A DNA stretch of 17,926 bases from NCBI GenBank assembly GCA_035500775.1, contig DATJWY010000179.1:1-17926 (forward strand). The letters are read 5' to 3'. Within the stretch, counting starts at the first letter, position 1; each line of letters starts with the position of its first letter. The position numbers were made by a program, and so were the translations under genes. The notes under the pieces are model-generated. The model worked only from the letters and a program-made list of their open reading frames with translations, did not search any database and was not told the origin of the DNA. Below, in pieces: positions 8,096-16,790 of this stretch. This stretch comes from DATJWY01 sp035500775 (GTDB taxonomy: Bacteria; Pseudomonadota; Alphaproteobacteria; Acetobacterales; Acetobacteraceae).

Positions 8096-8111
8096 CAGAC
8101 CAGATGATCCG
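8096..8111. promoter_or_regulatory. Possible second, degenerate RutR site
   Basis: CAGACCA-GA-TGATCCG matches 9 of the 14 specified consensus bases. It is centred 19 bases from the strong operator, close to two helical turns, so paired binding is possible. The match is weak enough that chance is a real alternative. Confidence 0.3.
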
Positions 8112-8148
8112 GAACGCGGATCGCCGGGCGCGCATCGCCGGCGGAAGA

Positions 8149-8168
8149 CCAGGGGGCCTTGCCCCTGG
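8149..8168. repeat. GC-rich hairpin in the urc1 leader region
   Basis: CCAGGGG-GCCTTG-CCCCTGG, a perfect 7-bp stem with a 6-base loop. It has the same arms as H3 of the dispersed repeat family but stands alone, without H1 or H2. Confidence 0.6.
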
Positions 8169-8173
8169 CCTTT

Positions 8174-8187
8174 CTTGACCAGTCAAG
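8174..8187. promoter_or_regulatory. Short palindrome containing a perfect RutR half-site
   Basis: CTTGAC-CA-GTCAAG is a perfect 6-bp inverted repeat. It contains TTGACCA, a full RutR half-site, but the second half is out of register (two bases short on each arm), so binding is doubtful. It lies 116 bases before urc1 and may be another operator or a transcript structure. Confidence 0.3.
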
Positions 8188-8292
8188 ACTTACGGCGGTT
8201 GGTATCAGAACACCCCCGGCACCCGGACGTTGCTGGCACGGGCCTTGCTGCTATTCTCTTCTCTCCGCGCCAAGGCTTCGCGCCACCTGTCT

Positions 8293-8296
8293 GGAG
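8293..8296 (+). promoter_or_regulatory. Ribosome binding site deciding the TTG start of urc1
   Basis: GGAG lies six bases before a TTG at 8303. The next in-frame ATG is more than 110 codons into the conserved protein, and the upstream in-frame ATG (8159) would put the hairpin region in coding sequence. Confidence 0.6.
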
Positions 8297-8302
8297 ACTG
8301 GA

Positions 8303-9563
<1,261 letters not shown>

Positions 9564-9571
<8 letters not shown>

Positions 9572-10829
9572 GCCTGACGCCCCGGACTTCGTTCCCGACC
9601 TCGCCGATCCGGCGGCCGCCGTCACCTGGCTGCGCAGCCCGGCGGCGGTGCGCGAGCGCTGCCATGCCGTGCTGGCGCTTGCCGAGGCGGATGCCGCGCC
9701 GCATTTCACCCTGCACACGGAGCATCTCGGCGCGGCCGCCGATTACGTGGTCGCCGTGATCCGCGACGCCTATCCGGATCTCGCGATCCCCTACCATGCA
9801 CGCTGGCGGCATTTCGCCGCCGGCGGGGTGGATCGCTGGGGCGGGCTGGCGACCGCGCTGCGCGACCAGCCGGCGGCGGAGATCGCGCGGCTGCGCTTCG
9901 ATCTCGCCGTGGTCAGCGTGCTGCTCGATGCCGGGGCGGGGGCCGCGTGGCGCTTCACCGAGCCGGAAACCGGCCGCGCCTTCACCCGCTCGGAGGGACT
10001 TGCCGTCGCGAGTTGGCATGCCTTCCGCGCCGGCCTGTTCTCCGGCGATCCCGCGCATCCCCTGCGCGCGGACGCGGCCGGGCTCGCGCGCATCGACGCC
10101 GAGGCGCTGGGGCGCGCCTTCCAGGTCGGCGCGGAGAATCCGCTGACCGGACTTGCCGGACGGGCGGCGCTGCTGCGCGCGCTCGGCGAGGCGTTGCGGG
10201 CGCGGCCGGATCTGTTCGGTGCCAGCCCGCGCATCGGCCATCTCTTCGATCATCTCCGCCGGCAGGCGATCGACGGCGCCCTCCCCGCCACCGCGATCCT
10301 GCACGCGGTGCTGGAGGGATTCGCGCCGGTCTGGCCGTCACGCCTTGTTCTCGGCGGGGAGAATCTCGGCGATGTCTGGCGGCATTCCGCGCTGTCCGGC
10401 GGCGGTCTCACGGAAGGCCTCGTGCCGTTCCACAAGCTCTCGCAATGGCTCGCCTATTCGCTGGTGGAGGTGCTGGAGGATGCCGGCATCGCCGTCACCG
10501 GCCTCGACGCGCTGACCGGCCTGCCGGAATACCGCAATGGCGGGCTGTTCCTCGATACCGGCGTGCTCGCGCCGCGCGACCCGGATCTTCCCCGGCGCGT
10601 GCTGGCGGTGGATGACGAGGCGGTGGTCGAATGGCGGGCGCTGACCCTCGCCTTGCTCGACCGGATCGCCGATCCGGTGCGCGAGCGGCTCGGGCGGAGC
10701 GCGGCGGAGATGCCGCTGGCCCGCATCCTGGAAGGCGGCACCTGGGCCGCCGGGCGACGCCTGGCGCGGGAACGCCGGCCGGGCGGGGTGCCGCCGCTGA
10801 CCGTCGCGAGCGACGGTACGGTGTTCTGA
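9564..10829 (+). CDS. urc4: Urc4-type DUF1688 protein (uracil catabolism)
   Basis: A 421-residue protein of the DUF1688 family, the bacterial and fungal Urc4 group. Conserved blocks are IPYHARWRHF (75-84), RFDLAVVSVLLDAGAG (111-126), the central GGENLGDVWRH (264-274), VPFHKLSQWLAYSL (287-300), LTGLPEYRNGGLFLDTGVL (318-336), VEWRALTLALLD (355-366) and a C-terminal LEGGTWAAGR with SDGTVF at the very end. No membrane segment or signal peptide is seen, so it is probably cytosolic. It is needed for uracil use by the URC route in yeast, acting with Urc1, but its own chemistry is unknown to me. Its ATG overlaps the urc1 stop region by eight bases, indicating coupled translation. Confidence 0.94.
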
Positions 10830-10855
10830 TAGTGGTCGACCTTTCCCGTGAAGCA

Positions 10856-10942
10856 GCGGGGCTCTGCCCCGCGCCCCGCTGGGGGCAGCGCCCCCAGACC
10901 CGCACACGTTTTGACTCTTTCATGGGATGGGGTCTGGGGGCG
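10856..10942. repeat. Competing inverted repeats in the urc4-upp gap
   Basis: The 162-base gap holds GCGGGGC-TCT-GCCCCGC (10856-10872) and CTGGGGGC-AGC-GCCCCCAG (10879-10897). The right arm of the second stem is also part of a 13-bp perfect inverted repeat, 10889-10901 with 10930-10942. The two structures cannot form at once. The second ends 49 bases before the upp ATG. It may be an attenuator-like leader or simply a member of the GC-rich hairpin family. TTGACT at 10911 has no good -10 partner. Confidence 0.6.
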
Positions 10943-10991
10943 ACGGCCCTGGCCTTTCCGCCCCTATTCGATCGCAAGAAGGCCAAGGACC

Positions 10992-11630
10992 ATGCCGGAG
11001 AAACGAAACGTCACCGTCCTCGATCACCCGCTGTTGCAGCACAAGCTGACGCTGCTGCGGCAAAAGGACACCTCCACCGCCGCCTTCCGGCAGCTGACGC
11101 GGGAGATCAGCCTGCTGATGTGCTATGAGGTGACGCGTAACCTGCCGCTCGAAACCGTCACCATCGAGACGCCGCTGGAAACCATGCAGGCGCCGCGGCT
11201 CTCGGGCAAGAAACTCTGCTTCGTCTCGATCCTGCGCGCCGGCAACGGGCTGCTGGACGGCATGGTGGACCTCGTGCCGTCCGCGCGGGTCGGGCATATC
11301 GGCCTGTATCGCGACCCGGCGACCCTCATCCCGGTGGAATATTACCTCAAGCTGCCGGCCGATATCGGCGAGCGCCTGTCCATCGTGGTGGACCCGATGC
11401 TCGCCACCGGGCACTCCGCGTCCGCGGCGGTGACGCGGCTCAAGGAAGCGGGGGCGGAAAAGATCGAGTTCCTCTGCCTGCTCGCCGCGCCGGAAGGGCT
11501 CGCCGTGTTCCAGGAAACGCACCCGGACGTGCCGGTCTTTACGGCGGCGATCGATCGCGGGCTGGACGATCATGGCTATATCCGGCCCGGCCTCGGCGAT
11601 GCGGGGGACCGGTTGTTCGGCACGCGGTAA
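10992..11630 (+). CDS. upp: Uracil phosphoribosyltransferase
   Basis: A 212-residue cytosolic enzyme making UMP from uracil and PRPP, the first step of the URC route and a salvage reaction. Visible are SILRAGNGLLDGM (79-91), the PRPP loop VVDPMLATGHSASAAV (132-147) and the uracil-binding YIRPGLGDAGDRLFGT (196-211). In the loop the usual ATGGS is ATGHS. The length is typical of the family. The ATG at 10992 was chosen because homology begins there; an in-frame ATG at 10848 would translate the hairpin-rich leader. A purine-rich AAGGCCAAGGA precedes it. It follows urc4 after 162 bases, so it may be cotranscribed or have its own control through the leader structures. Confidence 0.97.
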   Translation: MPEKRNVTVLDHPLLQHKLTLLRQKDTSTAAFRQLTREISLLMCYEVTRNLPLETVTIETPLETMQAPRLSGKKLCFVSILRAGNGLLDGMVDLVPSARVGHIGLYRDPATLIPVEYYLKLPADIGERLSIVVDPMLATGHSASAAVTRLKEAGAEKIEFLCLLAAPEGLAVFQETHPDVPVFTAAIDRGLDDHGYIRPGLGDAGDRLFGTR

Positions 11631-11638
11631 TATTAAGA

Positions 11639-11752
11639 CCAGGGGCTCCGCCCCTGGACCCCGCCAAAGGCTTAGCCTTTGGAATCCTTTACTTAAAGTG
11701 ATTGGGGATCTGGGGCCTCCAGGCCCCAGCGGGGTCAGGGGCGGAGCCCCTG
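11639..11752. repeat. Hairpin repeat copy B with a second, inverted unit sharing H1
   Basis: Four perfect stems lie in a row after the upp stop: CCAGGGGC-TCC-GCCCCTGG (11639-11657), CCAAAGGC-TTA-GCCTTTGG (11664-11682), CTGGGGCCT-CC-AGGCCCCAG (11710-11729) and CAGGGGC-GGA-GCCCCTG (11736-11752). The first three are copy A in reverse complement. The last two match the H1-H3 order of copy C on the plus strand. So two units share one H1 hairpin. The upp transcript meets H3 first, as with copy A and the permease. There is no T-run. Confidence 0.85.
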
Positions 11753-11807
11753 GCCTTCGGCGGCGCCTCTGGCGAAAACCACCGCCGGTCTGCTACCTCC
11801 GCGCACC

Positions 11808-12873
11808 ATGTCCGCTCCCGATCGCGCCGCCGAAGCTGACGCCGCCTGTGCCCGCCTGGCCGAGACAATGCCGCCGGAAGCCCCGCTGCTGCTCGCCTGG
11901 GCGCAGGCGCGGGCGGCGCTCGGCGATGCCGGCACCGCCGAGGCGCTGGCGCGGAAACACGGCGGAAATCGCCGCCGACGGGATCGACCTGCTGATCGAC
12001 CTCAAGGGCTATTGCGAGGGCGGGCGGCCGGAAATCCCGGCGCTGCGCCCGGCGCCGGTGCAGGCGACGCATCTCGGCTATCCGGGACCGCTCGGCGCGC
12101 CGTGGATCGATTACGTCATCGCCGACCCCGTGGTGCTGCCGGCCGAGGCGCAGCCGCATTGGCGCGAGCGCATCGTGCATCTGCCGCATTGCTACCAGCC
12201 GAATGACCGCGCCCGCCCTTCTCCGCCGCCGGATACGGACCGCGCCGCGCACGGCCTGCCGGAACAGGGGCTGGTCTTCGCCTGCTTCAACAACCCGTAC
12301 AAGATCACGCCGGAGATCTTCGCGACCTGGATGTCGCTGCTTCGGGCGGTGCCGGAGTCGGTGCTCTGGCTCTACAAGGAAAACGCGCTGGTGGCGGAGT
12401 CGCTGCGCGGCGAGGCCAGGCGGCACGGTCTCGATCCCGCCCGGCTCCGCTTCGCCCCGCCGGCGGACCGCATCGCGCATCTCGCCCGGCATGGCTGCGC
12501 CGATCTGTTCCTCGACACCTCCCCCTATGGCGCGCACACCACCGGCTCGGACGCGCTCTGGTGCGGCCTGCCGCTGGTGACGCTGCGCGGCCGGGGCTTC
12601 GCCTCACGCGTCGCCACCAGCCTGTCGCATGCGGTCGGGCTGCCGGAATTGTCGGCCGGCTCGCTCGCGGAATACGAGGCGCTGGCGCTGCGTCTCGCGC
12701 GCGATCCGGCGGAGCGGGCAAGACTGCGCACGCATCTGCTGGCGGCGCGGGAGACGGCGCCGCTCTTCGATGCGCCCGGCTTCACCCGCGCGCTGGAAGC
12801 CGCCTACGACCGGATGGTGGCGATGGGACGGGCCGGCGAAAGCCCGCGCGGCTTCGCGATCACAGCGGAATAA
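11808..12873 (+). pseudogene. GT41 (SPINDLY/OGT-like) glycosyltransferase, deletion-scarred remnant
   Basis: The C-terminal part is clearly the GT41 catalytic region: DGIDLLIDLKGY, RPAPVQATHLGYPGPLGAPWIDYVIADP, FNNPYKITPEIF (with the UDP-contacting lysine of the family), SVLWL, FLDTSPYGAHTTGSDALWCGLPLVT and FASRVATSLS. In another frame, from an ATG at 11808, about 45 residues (AWAQARAALGDAGTAEALA) look like the start of a TPR-containing protein. The frames switch near 11945-11960. The TPR array and the first half of the catalytic domain, with its essential SPDF-x-H-type segment, are missing. A frameshifting internal deletion explains this. Intact relatives are about twice as long, so activity is not expected. 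The remnant sits between the pyrimidine and purine blocks. Confidence 0.8.
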
Positions 12874-12887
12874 CCAGGACCAGGTTT

Positions 12888-12957
12888 CCAAAGGCCCCCG
12901 GCCTTTGGTGGAGGTGCAGGAGGCAAAGCCTCCTGCCGGAGCCCGGGGCGGAGCCCC
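12888..12957. terminator. Hairpin cluster between convergent genes, possible two-way terminator
   Basis: Three stems fill the 90-base gap between the GT41 remnant and guaD, which point at each other: CCAAAGGCC-CCC-GGCCTTTGG (12888-12908), CAGGAGGC-AAA-GCCTCCTG (12917-12935) and GGGGC-GGA-GCCCC (12945-12957). The first resembles H2 of the dispersed repeat. None has a T-run, so Rho-independent termination would be atypical. Confidence 0.5.
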
Positions 12958-12963
12958 ACCGGA

Positions 12964-13431
12964 TCAGTAAGACACCTTATCCGGGCTCTTGCACCAGGCA
13001 TCGAAGGCAGCCTGCGCCTCGTCCGGCAGCAAGCGCGTCATCTTCAGGCTGCGGGCGACGGGTGGCAGCACGACCTCGCGATAGATGAACTCGTCATCGA
13101 AGCCGATCCCCGCCGCGTCCCGCCGGTCATTGCCGTAAAAAAGCTGATCGATCCGCGCCCAATACGTCGCGCCGAGGCACATCGGGCATGGCTCGCAACT
13201 GGTGAACAAGGTGCAGCCGCTCAGGTCGAACGTGCCGAGCGCCTGGGCCGCCCGCCGGATCGCCACGACCTCCGCATGCGCGGTGGGATCGTTCGCCAGC
13301 GTCACCTCATTGGCGCCCTCGGCGATGATCTCGCCATTCCGCACGATGACCGCGCCGAACGGCCCACCGCCCGCCTCCACCTGCTCGCAGGAGAGCGCGA
13401 TGGCCCGGCGCATGAACACTTCCACGGTCAT
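12964..13431 (-). CDS. guaD: Guanine deaminase, cytidine-deaminase fold
   Basis: A 155-residue zinc hydrolase that converts guanine to xanthine and ammonia. Zinc and catalytic residues are H52-A-E54 in PTAHAEV and C82, C85 in TSCEPCPMCLGA. GGPFGAVIV, FDDEFIY and the length closely match Bacillus subtilis GuaD, including a C-terminal tyrosine that reaches the partner active site in that enzyme. I chose the ATG at 13431 because it overlaps the xdhC stop (ATGA) and gives the family N-terminus; an in-frame start 12 codons upstream would add a non-conserved leader. It is the last gene of the xdh operon, supplying xanthine to xanthine dehydrogenase. Its gene end faces the hairpin cluster at 12888-12957. 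Confidence 0.95.
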   Translation of the reverse strand: MTVEVFMRRAIALSCEQVEAGGGPFGAVIVRNGEIIAEGANEVTLANDPTAHAEVVAIRRAAQALGTFDLSGCTLFTSCEPCPMCLGATYWARIDQLFYGNDRRDAAGIGFDDEFIYREVVLPPVARSLKMTRLLPDEAQAAFDAWCKSPDKVSY

Positions 13432-14360
13432 CCGTGCCGTACTCCACAAGAACAATCGGGGACACAACTCCCCACTTCCGCATGCGAGCCGGCAGACGCC
13501 CCGGGCACCTCATGCGGCAAATTCCGCTCAGACACGCGCAAAACCTCCAAGGGTTGTACGCTTTCCGTACCTTGCTCCGGGCGCGCAGTCTGCCTCCCTT
13601 CCGCCCGGGTTTGCAACACGCGGGCGGCGATGGAAATGGCGATCTCCGCCGGCAACTTGCCACCCACGCCCGGCACGCCGACCGGACATTCCAGACGCGC
13701 AAGTGATTCAGTCGAAATACCCGCCCGCGACAGGCGGGACACGAAACGCGCCCGCTTGGTGCGCGAGCCGATCAATCCGATGAAGTCGAGTCCATTCTGC
13801 GCCAGCGCCGCGGCGACGATGGCGTAATCGAGCGCATGATCATGTGTCATCACCAGCAGTCGCGTGCCCGGCCGCAGCCCCGCGACCAGCGTCTCCGGCC
13901 GCGCCGCCGTGGTCGCCGTGACATTGCCGGGGATCTCGGCGGGGAAGGCCTCGGCCCGGCTGTCGATCCAGGCGACGCGGCAGGGCAGATCGCCGAACAG
14001 CCGCACCAGCGCCTGACCGACATGCCCGGCGCCGAACAGGGCGATATGCATGGCAGCGTGCCGCACCGGTTCGAAGAGCAGGGTCGCGTGACCGCCGCAA
14101 CACTGGCCAAGCGCTGGGCCGAGCGGAAATGCCCGTTGTTCAGGCAGCGTCGCCCCATCCCGAAGCAGATCGCGCGCAATGCCGCAGGCGGTCAGTTCCA
14201 GCCGGCCGCCGCCAATGCTGCCATGCTGGCCGGTGGCGGTGACCACCATCTTCGCCCCGGCCTCGCGCGGCGTGGAGCCACGGGCGACGAGCACCGTGAC
14301 GAGAACAGCATCCTCCCCCGCCCGTTCCAACGCCGCCAAGGCCTCGATCCAGGAGGTCAT
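13428..14360 (-). CDS. xdhC: XdhC, molybdenum-cofactor insertion factor for xanthine dehydrogenase
   Basis: A 310-residue XdhC/CoxI-family chaperone that matures the molybdenum cofactor and delivers it to XdhB. The N-terminal domain has VARGSTPREAGAKM and GSIGGGRLE, with GQCCGG at 85-90 (a conserved cysteine motif tied to cofactor binding). The C-terminal Rossmann-like domain has ALFGAGHVGQAL (107-118), THDHALDY and FIGLIGSRTKRARF. Homology fades after VLQTRAEG near residue 255; the last 55 residues form a polar tail ending SCVPDCSCGVRHG whose DNA is less GC-rich than the rest. The ATG lies 105 bases after xdhB, across a hairpin repeat, and no strong Shine-Dalgarno is visible. The stop overlaps guaD. 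Confidence 0.93.
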   Translation of the reverse strand: MTSWIEALAALERAGEDAVLVTVLVARGSTPREAGAKMVVTATGQHGSIGGGRLELTACGIARDLLRDGATLPEQRAFPLGPALGQCCGGHATLLFEPVRHAAMHIALFGAGHVGQALVRLFGDLPCRVAWIDSRAEAFPAEIPGNVTATTAARPETLVAGLRPGTRLLVMTHDHALDYAIVAAALAQNGLDFIGLIGSRTKRARFVSRLSRAGISTESLARLECPVGVPGVGGKLPAEIAISIAARVLQTRAEGRQTARPEQGTESVQPLEVLRVSERNLPHEVPGASAGSHAEVGSCVPDCSCGVRHG

Positions 14361-14379
14361 GCCGAAACCAGTCGGGGGT

Positions 14380-14424
14380 CTGGGGCCTCAAGGCCCCAGT
14401 GGGGTCCAGGGGCAAAGCCCCTGG
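14380..14424. repeat. Hairpin repeat copy C (H1-H3) between xdhB and xdhC
   Basis: H1 is CTGGGGCCT-CA-AGGCCCCAG (14380-14399) and H3 is CCAGGGGC-AAA-GCCCCTGG (14406-14424). H2 and the AT-richer linker found in copies A and B are missing. The xdhB transcript meets H3 first, as at the other gene ends. It lies inside an operon, so it may trim or stabilise the xdhAB part of the message relative to xdhC-guaD. Confidence 0.8.
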
Positions 14425-14465
14425 CCTGCACGACGATCACCATTTCAGGCCCCTGCCCCCCATCA

Positions 14466-16790
14466 TCACGCCGGCACACACGCCGCCGCGACCGGGGCAC
14501 GGGCGCGCAGGGACTCGATGGCGAGCAACACACGCTCCGGGGTCGCGGGCGCGTCCAACGCCGGGGCGCCACGGCCCGGCGCGGCGGCGGCGACGGCGTC
14601 GCTCAGGGCGCGGAACACGGCGATGCCGAGCATCAGCGGCGGCTCGCCCACCGCCTTGGAGCGGAACACCGTCTCCTCCCGATTCTCGGCCTCGTAGAAG
14701 CGGACATGCAATTCCGCCGGCACGTCGCCGCAGGCGGGGATCTTGTAGGTGGAGGGCGCATGGGTGCGCAGCCGCCCAGCCTCGTCCCACCATAATTCCT
14801 CGGTGGTCAGCCAGCCCATGCCCTGCACGAAGCCGCCCTCGATCTGGCCGCGATCGATTGCCGGATTCAGCGACCGGCCGCAATCATGCAGGATGTCGGC
14901 GCGCACCAAGCGATGCTCGCCGGTGAGCGTGTCGATCTCCACCTCAGCCAACGCCGCGCCATAAGAGAAGTAATAGAAGGGCCGGCCACGCAGCGTCGCC
15001 GCGTCCCAATGGATCTTCGGCGTGCTGTAGAACCCGGCCGCGGAAAGCTGCACGCGAGCGCGGTAGGCTTGCCGCACCAGTTCCACGAAGGACAGCGACT
15101 GCTCCCCCGCGCGCACCATGCCGTCGCGGAAGGTGACATCCGCCGCTGGCACGTTGAAGAGTGTCACTGCGATATCGGCAAGCCGGTCACGGATGGTGAG
15201 CGACGCCGCTTCGGCGGCCTTGCCGTTGAGATCGGACCCGGAGGATGCGGCGGTCGGCGAGGTGTTCGGCACCTTGGCGGTGGAGGTGGCGGTGATCCGC
15301 ACGCGGTCGAGCGTCAGGCCGAACACCTCCGCCACCACCTGCGCGACCTTGGTATTGAGTCCCTGCCCCATCTCCGTGCCGCCATGATTCAGCATCACGC
15401 TGCCATCCGTATAGACATGCACCAGGGCGCCGGCCTGATTCAGCTGTTGCAGGGTGAAGGAGATGCCGAACTTCACCGGCGTCAGCGCGAGACCGCGCTT
15501 TAGCCAGGGATTGGCGGCGTTGAAGGCATCGACGGCGCGGCGGCGCGCGGTGTAATCCGCGTCGCGCGCCAGATCGGCGACCAGCTCCGGGGCGATGTTG
15601 TCCTCGACGACCATGCCGTACGGCGTCTCGTTCCGTTCGCCATGGCCGTAGAAATTGCGTTGCCGGATCAGCAGTGGATCGAGGCCGAGATGGCGGGCGA
15701 TGTCGTCCATCACCGCCTCGATGCCCATCATCCCCTGCGGTCCGCCGAAGCCGCGGAAGGCGGTGTTGGAGACGGTGTGCGTCTTGCAGCGATGCGAGGT
15801 GATCGCGACATGGTCCAGGAAATAGCAATTATCCGCGTGGAACATGGCGCGGTCATTGATCGCGCCGGAGAGATCGGGCGACATGCCGCAGCGCGAGGCC
15901 TGCTCGAACACGATGCCAGTGATCCGGCCGGTGTCGTCGAAGCCGACATCGTAATCGATGCGGAAATCGTGCCGCTTGCCGGTCAGGCGCATATCGTCGT
16001 CGCGGTCCAGCCGGAGCTTCACCGGCCGGCGGGTGCGCGCGGCAAGCAGCGCCGCGACCACCGCCACCAGCGAGGCCTGACTCTCCTTGCCGCCGAACGC
16101 GCCGCCCATGCGCCGCGTCTCGCACACCACCAGGTGGTCGGGGACGCCAAGGGCGCGCGCGGTCAGATGCTGCACCTCGGTCGGGTGCTGGGTGGAGCTG
16201 AGCACGAGCATGTCGCCCGCCTCGCCGGGAATGGCCATCGCCGCCTGGCCTTCCAGGTAAAAATGCTCTTGCCCGCCCATGCGGAGCCGGCCTCGGAGGC
16301 GGTGCGGCGCGCGGCTGAGTGCTGCTTCCGGCTCGCCACGGCGCATCACCTGCGTCGGCAGCACGAAATCGCGCGCCGCCAGCGCCGCGTCGATGTCGAG
16401 GATCGCCGGCAGGGGTTCGTAGTCGACCACGGCCCGCATCGCCGCCGCGCGGGCGAGCGCAATGCTCTCGGCGGCGACGGCGAAGACCGACTGGCCGGCA
16501 TACTCCACCAACCCGTCGGCGAAGATCGGATCACCCGGGAAAACCGGACCGACATCGTTCACCCCCGGCACATCCGCCGCCGTCAGCACCGCCGCCACGC
16601 CGGGCGCGGCAAGCGCGGGCGTGACATCGAGCCGGGTGACGCGCGCATGCGCGTGGTCCGAGAGCCGGAGACGGGCGTGCAGCAGGTCGCGCGGTTCCGG
16701 GATGTCGTCGAGATAGAGCGCGGTGCCGGACACATGCAGCACGGCGCTGTCATGCGGCACCGGGGCGCCGGCGATGCGCGGCGCGCTCAT
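14466..16790 (-). CDS. xdhB: Xanthine dehydrogenase, molybdopterin subunit
   Basis: This 774-residue large subunit oxidises hypoxanthine and xanthine to urate at a molybdenum centre. Motifs in order are QEHFYLEGQ (174-182), RMGGAFGGKE with E236, NDRAMFH with R314 (78 residues later, as between the matching active-site Glu and Arg in Rhodobacter capsulatus and bovine enzymes), AFRGFGGPQG with R346, GTEMGQGL and KAVGEPPLMLG with E716, the likely general base. All expected catalytic residues are present. The ATG at 16790 overlaps the xdhA stop (ATGA); a longer in-frame start inside xdhA is not supported. It is cytosolic and partners XdhA, with XdhC for cofactor loading. A gap of 105 bases holding a hairpin repeat separates it from xdhC. 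Confidence 0.97.
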   Translation of the reverse strand: MSAPRIAGAPVPHDSAVLHVSGTALYLDDIPEPRDLLHARLRLSDHAHARVTRLDVTPALAAPGVAAVLTAADVPGVNDVGPVFPGDPIFADGLVEYAGQSVFAVAAESIALARAAAMRAVVDYEPLPAILDIDAALAARDFVLPTQVMRRGEPEAALSRAPHRLRGRLRMGGQEHFYLEGQAAMAIPGEAGDMLVLSSTQHPTEVQHLTARALGVPDHLVVCETRRMGGAFGGKESQASLVAVVAALLAARTRRPVKLRLDRDDDMRLTGKRHDFRIDYDVGFDDTGRITGIVFEQASRCGMSPDLSGAINDRAMFHADNCYFLDHVAITSHRCKTHTVSNTAFRGFGGPQGMMGIEAVMDDIARHLGLDPLLIRQRNFYGHGERNETPYGMVVEDNIAPELVADLARDADYTARRRAVDAFNAANPWLKRGLALTPVKFGISFTLQQLNQAGALVHVYTDGSVMLNHGGTEMGQGLNTKVAQVVAEVFGLTLDRVRITATSTAKVPNTSPTAASSGSDLNGKAAEAASLTIRDRLADIAVTLFNVPAADVTFRDGMVRAGEQSLSFVELVRQAYRARVQLSAAGFYSTPKIHWDAATLRGRPFYYFSYGAALAEVEIDTLTGEHRLVRADILHDCGRSLNPAIDRGQIEGGFVQGMGWLTTEELWWDEAGRLRTHAPSTYKIPACGDVPAELHVRFYEAENREETVFRSKAVGEPPLMLGIAVFRALSDAVAAAAPGRGAPALDAPATPERVLLAIESLRARAPVAAACVPA

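Larger units (their letters stand above)
7972..8302. promoter_or_regulatory. Divergent control region between codA and urc1
   Basis: This 331-base gene-free stretch separates two divergent operons. It holds a RutR-like operator (8077-8092), a weaker neighbouring site (8096-8111), a GC-rich hairpin (8149-8168) and a small palindrome (8174-8187). On the plus strand TTGATC at 8065-8070 and CAAAAT at 8090-8095 are a poor promoter-like pair 19 bases apart that would be covered by the operator. TTGCTG at 8230 and TATTCT at 8252 are another weak pair, nearer urc1. On the minus strand TTGACC (within the operator) lacks a convincing -10 partner. No RNA gene or convincing small ORF was seen. Its base composition is less GC-rich around the operator than in the flanking genes. 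Confidence 0.75.

Noticed and set aside
10832..10841. TGGTCGACC after the urc4 stop as another RutR site
   Set aside because: Only one imperfect half-site is present, with no partner half at the right spacing.
11639..11682. Intrinsic terminator after upp
   Set aside because: The stems are strong but no T-run follows, and the same hairpins recur elsewhere, so the repeat call is better supported.
11572..11960. Extending the GT41 reading frame upstream into upp and the hairpin repeat
   Set aside because: The translation before about 11960 is Arg/Pro-rich noise through the repeat; protein-like sequence of the N-terminus lies in another frame from 11808.
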